64,000 bases of DNA, taken from Chloroflexota bacterium. GTDB lineage: Bacteria > Chloroflexota > Anaerolineae > Anaerolineales > Anaerolineaceae. The stretch covers positions 1-64,000 of the forward strand of contig JAAZNW010000001.1 in NCBI GenBank assembly GCA_012798065.1, read 5' to 3'. Below are positions 59,946 through 64,000 of this stretch, one piece after another; positions within the stretch are counted from its first letter, which is position 1, and each line of letters opens with the position of its first letter. Made by a program: the position numbers and the translations under genes. The notes under the pieces were generated by a model. The model ran no database searches, was not told the DNA's origin, and saw only the letters and a program-made list of their open reading frames with translations.

Positions 59946-60240
59946 TCAGGTCAAGGGTTTACTGGCAGGAACATCCAGCACTCGCACAAGGCGCTCGCAA
60001 ATCCCTTCGGTGGTTCAACCAATTCCGGCAAAAAAGCTCAGGTCAAGGGTTTACTGGCAGGAACATCCAGCACTCGCACAAGGCGCTCGCAAATCCCTTC
60101 GGTGGCTCAACCAATTCCGGCAAAGAACCTCAGGTCAAGGGTTTACTGGCAGGAACATCCAGCACTCGCATAGGGCGCTTGCAAATCCTTTCGGTGGCTC
60201 AACCAATTCCGGCAAAGAAGCCCAGGTCAAGGGTTTACTG
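59946..60240 (+). repeat. 92-bp tandem repeats derived from the tRNA-Thr 3' part
   Basis: Three full units start at 59946, 60038 and 60130, spaced exactly 92 bp, with a partial fourth at 60222-60240. Each unit begins with the tRNA variable-loop/T-stem sequence TCAGGTCAAGGGTT. It then has a ~39-nt insert (ACTGGCAGGAACATCCAGCA onward) in place of CG of the T-loop. It resumes tRNA sequence with AATCCCTTCGGTGGCTCAA and ends in AATTCCGGCAAA. Units 1 and 2 differ at few positions; unit 3 is more diverged. 92 is not a multiple of 3, so the array is not coding. The tRNA itself with its 3' flank is unit zero lacking the insert. Confidence 0.9.
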
Positions 60241-60306
60241 GATGCGGTTGACATGACGCAATACACTCTCCAAGGCTGTTGTTTTTAAAAGGTCACTTTG
60301 ATAAGG

Positions 60307-60312
60307 TAAAAT
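60307..60312 (+). promoter_or_regulatory. -10 box of the YdcF-like gene
   Basis: TAAAAT ends 6 nt before the ATG at 60319, with no ribosome binding site. It is a likely leaderless start. Confidence 0.4.
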
Positions 60313-60318
60313 GAAGAA

Positions 60319-60924
60319 ATGGACATGGAGACAAATAAGAAAAAGTCAGGCTGTGGGTGCGGTCTGGCGATGCTCATTTTGCTTGTTGTGGTGGTACTGA
60401 CCTCCCCTTTGATACTACGGGGGATTGGCGCCCTGCTTATTTACGCTGATCCGCTCAAAGAGGCGGATAGCGTGGTAGCACTGAGCGGCGATACCGGCGA
60501 CCGGGTGGCAGAGGCAGCCCGGTTATATCAAAAACAATATGCCAGTTATCTCTTCATAACCTATACTGACGAACCAGCGCGGGATGCCCTGATACGGGCT
60601 GCGGTGATAGAAGGAATTCCGGCTGACCGCGTTATTGTGACGGAAATGCAGGTATCCAACACGGTAGATGAAGCACGCGCCATCAAAGCGCTGGCAAAGG
60701 AACGCGCGCAGGATTCACTGATCATCATCACTGATCCCTTTCATACGCTGCGAACGCGCATCATCTTCCGCAACGTATTTCGCGGAAGCGGGATAGATGT
60801 TCAGGTGCGGCCGGTTGGCGGGCATTGGTACCGTTCCACCACCTGGTGGCGCACTGCTGAGGGTCGGCGTTACACATTGGAAGAATACCTGAAAATTTTG
60901 CTGTACTTTTTTGGCAGGTATTAA
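60319..60924 (+). CDS. YdcF/ElyC-like (DUF218) membrane protein
   Basis: A 201-aa protein with one N-terminal membrane segment (LAMLILLVVVVLTSPLIL) preceded by a basic, Cys/Gly-rich head. The DUF218 domain follows: EADSVVALSGDTGDRVAEAARLYQ, PADRVIVTEMQVSNTVDEARAIKAL and SLIIITDPFHTLRTRIIFRN. E. coli relatives are ElyC and YdcF, linked to envelope polysaccharide and undecaprenyl metabolism. The domain would sit outside the membrane. The mRNA looks leaderless. Confidence 0.85.
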   Translation: MDMETNKKKSGCGCGLAMLILLVVVVLTSPLILRGIGALLIYADPLKEADSVVALSGDTGDRVAEAARLYQKQYASYLFITYTDEPARDALIRAAVIEGIPADRVIVTEMQVSNTVDEARAIKALAKERAQDSLIIITDPFHTLRTRIIFRNVFRGSGIDVQVRPVGGHWYRSTTWWRTAEGRRYTLEEYLKILLYFFGRY

Positions 60925-60951
60925 ATTAGGATGCTTTCCGATGGATTCTAA

Positions 60952-60957
60952 TATAAT
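60952..60957 (+). promoter_or_regulatory. TATAAT -10 box of udk
   Basis: TATAAT ends 6 nt before the ATG at 60964 with no ribosome binding site. It is a predicted leaderless transcript. Confidence 0.45.
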
Positions 60958-60963
60958 TATTCC

Positions 60964-61605
60964 ATGACCAAACATAAAAAACCACTTGTTATCGGAATCG
61001 CCGGTGGATCGGGCTCAGGGAAAACCACTGCAGCGGACATCATCCTGAAGAAGGTTGGCTCTCACCGCATTGCGTATCTGCAGCACGATTCATACTACCG
61101 GGAACTGACCAACCTACCCATCAACCAGCGCCGGGAAGTGAACTTTGATCACCCGGATTCACTTGAGTCCGACTTAATGCGGGAGCATATCATGGCGCTC
61201 AAAGAATGGAAAGCCATTGAGGTGCCAGTATATGACTTTACCACCCACAGCCGAACCAGCCAGACACTGCACGTTGAGCCCAGGAGGGTGATCCTTGTAG
61301 AAGGAATCTTGATCTTTGCCGAGCCGGCTTTACGCTCGCTTTTTGATGTGAAGATCTTTGTAGATACTGACGCGGATATTCGCTTTATCCGCCGTTTGAA
61401 GCGTGACCTTGAAGAGCGCGGGCGCACCACCGAGATGGTAATTAAACAGTACCTCACTACGGTGCGACCGATGCACCTGGATTTTGTGGAGCCCTCAAAA
61501 CGCTATGCGGATGTGATCATCCCTGAGGGGGGACTGAACGAAGTGGCGATGGATATGGTCATTGCCCGAATTGAATCTATGCTGCGTGACGACAGCAACC
61601 CATGA
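60964..61605 (+). CDS. udk: Uridine kinase
   Basis: A 213-aa P-loop kinase that phosphorylates uridine and cytidine with NTP in pyrimidine salvage. Walker A is GIAGGSGSGKTTAAD. The nucleoside-binding stretch is LQHDSYYRELTNLPINQRRE with FDHPDSLESDL. VPVYDFTTHSRTSQT and LVEGILIFAEPALR are family signatures, and the lid is RRLKRDLEERGRT. It overlaps the next gene by 4 nt (ATGA). Confidence 0.94.
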   Translation: MTKHKKPLVIGIAGGSGSGKTTAADIILKKVGSHRIAYLQHDSYYRELTNLPINQRREVNFDHPDSLESDLMREHIMALKEWKAIEVPVYDFTTHSRTSQTLHVEPRRVILVEGILIFAEPALRSLFDVKIFVDTDADIRFIRRLKRDLEERGRTTEMVIKQYLTTVRPMHLDFVEPSKRYADVIIPEGGLNEVAMDMVIARIESMLRDDSNP

Positions 61606-62144
61606 GCAAATTAAGCGGCTGGAAACTTACTTTTGTCAGGGTGCTGGTGCTTCTGGCGGTTATTACATTAACCATATTTCTCATCCTCAATCGTGACAGA
61701 GTGCAGGAACTGGAAGCGTTGGGATACCCGGGGATATTTCTGATTTCCCTGTTTTCCAATGCCACGCTCATCCTTCCGGTGCCTGGCGTGCTGTTCACCT
61801 CGGCGATGGGCGCGGTTTTTAACCCGTACTGGGTGGCGCTGGCAGCCGGGTGCGGAGCGGCGCTCGGCGAACTGACGGGTTATGTGGCTGGGTTTAGTGG
61901 ACAAGGCATTATAGAGAACAAGCAATGGTACGCCAGGGTTACGGAATGGATGAAAAAATTCGGGGGACTGACTGTGTTGTTGCTGGCTTTTATACCCAAC
62001 CCGATTTTTGATATTGCCGGGATGGTGGCGGGCGCGCTGCGGATGCCGCTGTGGAAGTTTCTCCTCTTTAGCTGGGTTGGAAAGACCGGCAAAATGTTGG
62101 TTTTTGCGTTGGGTGGAGCGGGGTTGCTCGAACTGTTGACTTGA
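61602..62144 (+). CDS. VTT/SNARE-associated (DedA-like) membrane protein
   Basis: A 180-aa membrane protein of the VTT/DedA-like superfamily. The core appears as ISLFSNATLILPVPGVLFTSAMGAVF, LAAGCGAALGELTGYVAGFSGQG and LLLAFIPNPIFDIAGMVAGALRMPLWKFLLFSWVGKTGKM, with the re-entrant Pro/Gly-rich segments of the fold. Members are implicated in lipid flipping, including undecaprenyl phosphate recycling. Translation is coupled to udk, though no functional link is known. Confidence 0.85.
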   Translation: MSKLSGWKLTFVRVLVLLAVITLTIFLILNRDRVQELEALGYPGIFLISLFSNATLILPVPGVLFTSAMGAVFNPYWVALAAGCGAALGELTGYVAGFSGQGIIENKQWYARVTEWMKKFGGLTVLLLAFIPNPIFDIAGMVAGALRMPLWKFLLFSWVGKTGKMLVFALGGAGLLELLT

Positions 62145-62260
62145 AAACTTCCCGTTGAAAATTCTTACTATCTCCTATTTGATTGTGAATATTAAAAAAT
62201 CCATATAGAATTATTTCAATCGCGAATAAAAAAACCACATGCTATCGCCAGGAGGAATTC

Positions 62261-64000
62261 ATGATCAAGAAGAGTATTATGGTAAATGGCATCCCGCGCA
62301 TCATCATTGCTGACCCTGAAGCCACACTTGCTGAGGTTCTGCGTGTTCAGCTGGGGTTAATCGGTACCAAGGTTGGGTGTAATGAAGGGCATTGCGGCTC
62401 TTGTTCGGTGATTATGGATGGCAAGCTGACACGTTCCTGTATCGTCAGGATGAACAAGGTTCCTGATTGGGCCTGCATTACCACGGTTGAAGGAATCGGC
62501 ACTCCTAAAGATATGCATCCAATCCAGAAAGCCTTGGTCTTTCATGGGGCGGCGCAGTGTGGGTTTTGCATGCCCGGTTTTGTGGTTTCGTCCAAGGCGC
62601 TGCTTGATGTTAACCCTTCGCCTACCCGTGATGATGTGCGCGCCTGGTTCCAAAAGAACCTGAACGCGTGCCGTTGTACAGGCTACAAGCCCATTGTGGA
62701 CGCGGTGATGGACGCCGCGGCTGTGATGCGCGGCGAACAACCGATGGCAAGCCTGGAGTTTAAAATGCCGGAAGATGGAAGGATCTGGGGGAAGTCCTAT
62801 CCGCGGCCTTCAGCTGTTGCCAAGGTGACCGGAACGGCCGATTACGGCGCCGACCTTGGCTTAAAATTACCGACATCCACCTTACACCTGGCGCTGGTTC
62901 AGGCGAAAGTGAGCCACGCGAATATTCTGGAGATAGATACTACTGAAGCGGAGAAAATGCCCGGTGTGTTCAAGGTAGTCACTTATAAAGATATCAAGGG
63001 GAAAAATCGTATCAACGGGTTGGTAACCTGGGAAACCAATCGGTGTGACGGCTGGGACCGCCCCATCCTGTGCGACCAGAAAGTATTTCAATATGGAGAC
63101 GCGATCGCTATCGTCTGCGCGGATACCAAAGCGCAGGCGCTCGCCGCGGCAGAAAAGGTCAGGGTTGAACTGGAAGAGCTGCCCGCGTATATGAACGCGC
63201 CTGAAGCCATGGCGGATGATGCGATCGAGATTCACCCCGGAACACCGAATGTTTATTTTACGCAAGGCGTGGTGAAAGGAGAAGACACCAAACCGCTTAT
63301 GGCATCCGCGGCTTACACAGCCGAAGGGTCTTTTTACACGCAGCGGCAACCTCATCTCACCATCGAACCGGATATGGGTTTTGCCTATTATGATGATGAA
63401 GGCAGGCTTACCATCCACTCTAAGAGCATTGCTTTGTACCTGCACGCTTTAATGATCGCGGATGGTTTGGGTGTAGATGCCTCGAATATTCGGATGGTTC
63501 AAAACACTGCCGGCGGCACTTTTGGTTACAAGTTTTGCCCCACCATCGAAGCGTTGGTTGGCGCGGCCTGCATCGCGACACAACGACCGGTTTACCTGGA
63601 ATATGATTATGAACAGTTCATTACCTATACTGGAAAGAGGTCGCCTTTCTTTACCTGGTTGAAACTGGGAGCGGATAAAGATGGAAGGCTTATTGCCATG
63701 GAAACTGATTGGATTGTGGACCATGGCGCTTATTCTGAATTTGGAGACCTGTTAACCCACAAGGGCGCTCAGTTTATCGGGGCGGGATACGACATTAAGA
63801 ACATCAGGGGAAGAGGGCGAACTGTGTGCACCAACCATGCCTGGGGCGCCCCGTTCAGGGGTTACGGCGCGCCTGAAAGTGAGTTCCCTTCTGAGTCTTT
63901 GATGGATGAACTCGCGGAAAAAATCGGCATGGATCCATTGGAATTTCGATATCTCAACGTGTATCGTCCTGGTGCAACAACTCCAACCGGGCAGGTGCCT
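62261..64000 (+). CDS. Mop-type molybdenum aldehyde oxidoreductase (partial, 3' end outside window)
   Basis: The frame is open from ATG 62261 (AGGAGG 5-10 nt upstream) to the window edge, 580 codons without a stop, and is not in the ORF track. Residues 1-80 are a plant-type [2Fe-2S] domain (CNEGHCGSC). Residues 80-155 hold the second cluster (CGFCMPGF and CRCTGY). A linker and the molybdopterin-binding domain follow (VTGTADYGADLGLK, HIPGTPNVYF-like block, GGTFGYKF, GKRSPFFTW, FRGYGAPESEF). The single-chain order 2Fe-2S/2Fe-2S/Mo without a FAD domain is that of Desulfovibrio aldehyde oxidoreductase, about 907 aa. It would oxidise aldehydes to acids. The sequence from memory looks unusually close to that enzyme. 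Confidence 0.93.
   Translation, partial: MIKKSIMVNGIPRIIIADPEATLAEVLRVQLGLIGTKVGCNEGHCGSCSVIMDGKLTRSCIVRMNKVPDWACITTVEGIGTPKDMHPIQKALVFHGAAQCGFCMPGFVVSSKALLDVNPSPTRDDVRAWFQKNLNACRCTGYKPIVDAVMDAAAVMRGEQPMASLEFKMPEDGRIWGKSYPRPSAVAKVTGTADYGADLGLKLPTSTLHLALVQAKVSHANILEIDTTEAEKMPGVFKVVTYKDIKGKNRINGLVTWETNRCDGWDRPILCDQKVFQYGDAIAIVCADTKAQALAAAEKVRVELEELPAYMNAPEAMADDAIEIHPGTPNVYFTQGVVKGEDTKPLMASAAYTAEGSFYTQRQPHLTIEPDMGFAYYDDEGRLTIHSKSIALYLHALMIADGLGVDASNIRMVQNTAGGTFGYKFCPTIEALVGAACIATQRPVYLEYDYEQFITYTGKRSPFFTWLKLGADKDGRLIAMETDWIVDHGAYSEFGDLLTHKGAQFIGAGYDIKNIRGRGRTVCTNHAWGAPFRGYGAPESEFPSESLMDELAEKIGMDPLEFRYLNVYRPGATTPTGQVP

Noticed and set aside
59946-60240. CRISPR array
   Set aside because: Units are contiguous 92-bp tandem repeats without variable spacers, share sequence with the tRNA, and no cas genes are present.
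59917-60288. 123-aa ORF over the tRNA-Thr repeats
   Set aside because: The 92-bp period is not a multiple of three, so successive units are read in different frames. The open frame is incidental.

Overview
The window looks like chromosomal DNA of a member of the Chloroflexota, most likely class Anaerolineae. This is inferred from gene content, not a database search. The hints are a DUF3160 lipoprotein, Thr/Pro-rich linkers behind lipobox or membrane anchors, a DHH-CBS-nucleotidyltransferase fusion, RNase Y, a transcriptional T-box on leuS, and many genes whose -10 box lies 5-10 nt before the start codon. No phage, transposase or CRISPR array was seen. The gene order is compact, with many 1-14 nt overlaps.

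Layout. 1-4.2 kb: three exported or lipid-anchored proteins (a VCBS-like protein, a DUF3160 lipoprotein, a CapA-like lipoprotein). 4.2-10.5 kb: a GNAT acetyltransferase and a DHH/CBS/tRNA nucleotidyltransferase fusion on the minus strand, a ThiF/MoeB E1-like enzyme and a LmbE-type deacetylase on the plus strand, then an orphan coiled-coil/zinc-ribbon protein. 10.6-19.1 kb: an exopolysaccharide locus. Its minus arm holds a two-domain oxidoreductase, a heparinase II/III-like enzyme split by a -1 frameshift, and a GT4 glycosyltransferase; its plus arm holds a Wzz-like and an O-antigen-ligase-like protein. 19.1-24.5 kb: a large anchored metallopeptidase, a YtxH protein, a PAP2 phosphatase, an unusual PfkB-like protein and two small membrane proteins. 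24.9-31.7 kb: recX-rny, then a minus-strand run of polysaccharide deacetylase, metallo-beta-lactamase-fold hydrolase, MFS transporter, alpha/beta hydrolase and M24 peptidase.

31.9-34.8 kb: two tRNA-Ala genes, a T-box leader and leuS. 34.9-41.6 kb: a creatininase-like protein, cydD-cydC, then prfA-prmC-sua5 on the minus strand (translation termination and tRNA t6A). 41.9-50.2 kb: ridA and a second envelope locus: GT2, polyprenyl-phosphate sugar transferase, CapD/PglF-like dehydratase, FemAB-like, NUDIX, second FemAB-like, PLP-dependent desulfhydrase. 50.2-54.5 kb: a Thr/Pro-linker membrane protein, psuG, a UbiA-like protein, a BCP peroxiredoxin, rsfS (apparently with a CTG start) and thpR. 54.6-54.8 kb: a strong 6S RNA candidate. 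55-59.7 kb: an FHA protein, an AI-2E-family permease with a 59-aa overlapping gene missing from the ORF track, a phosphoglucose/phosphomannose isomerase and dinB. 59.85-60.24 kb: tRNA-Thr followed by three and a fraction 92-bp tandem repeats built from the tRNA's own 3' part. 60.3-64 kb: a YdcF-like protein, udk, a VTT-domain protein and the first 580 codons of a Mop-type molybdenum aldehyde oxidoreductase that runs off the window.

Two themes tie the window together. One is the cell envelope: two glycan loci, FemAB enzymes, deacetylases, a PAP2 phosphatase and lipoproteins. The other is translation and tRNA metabolism: the nucleotidyltransferase fusion, leuS with its T-box, prfA/prmC/sua5, rsfS, thpR and three tRNAs. 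The least explained items are the tRNA-Thr-derived repeats, the U UUU UUU site in the heparinase gene, the CTG start of rsfS, the 59-aa gene, the active-site-altered PfkB protein and the FemAB-NUDIX-FemAB unit.
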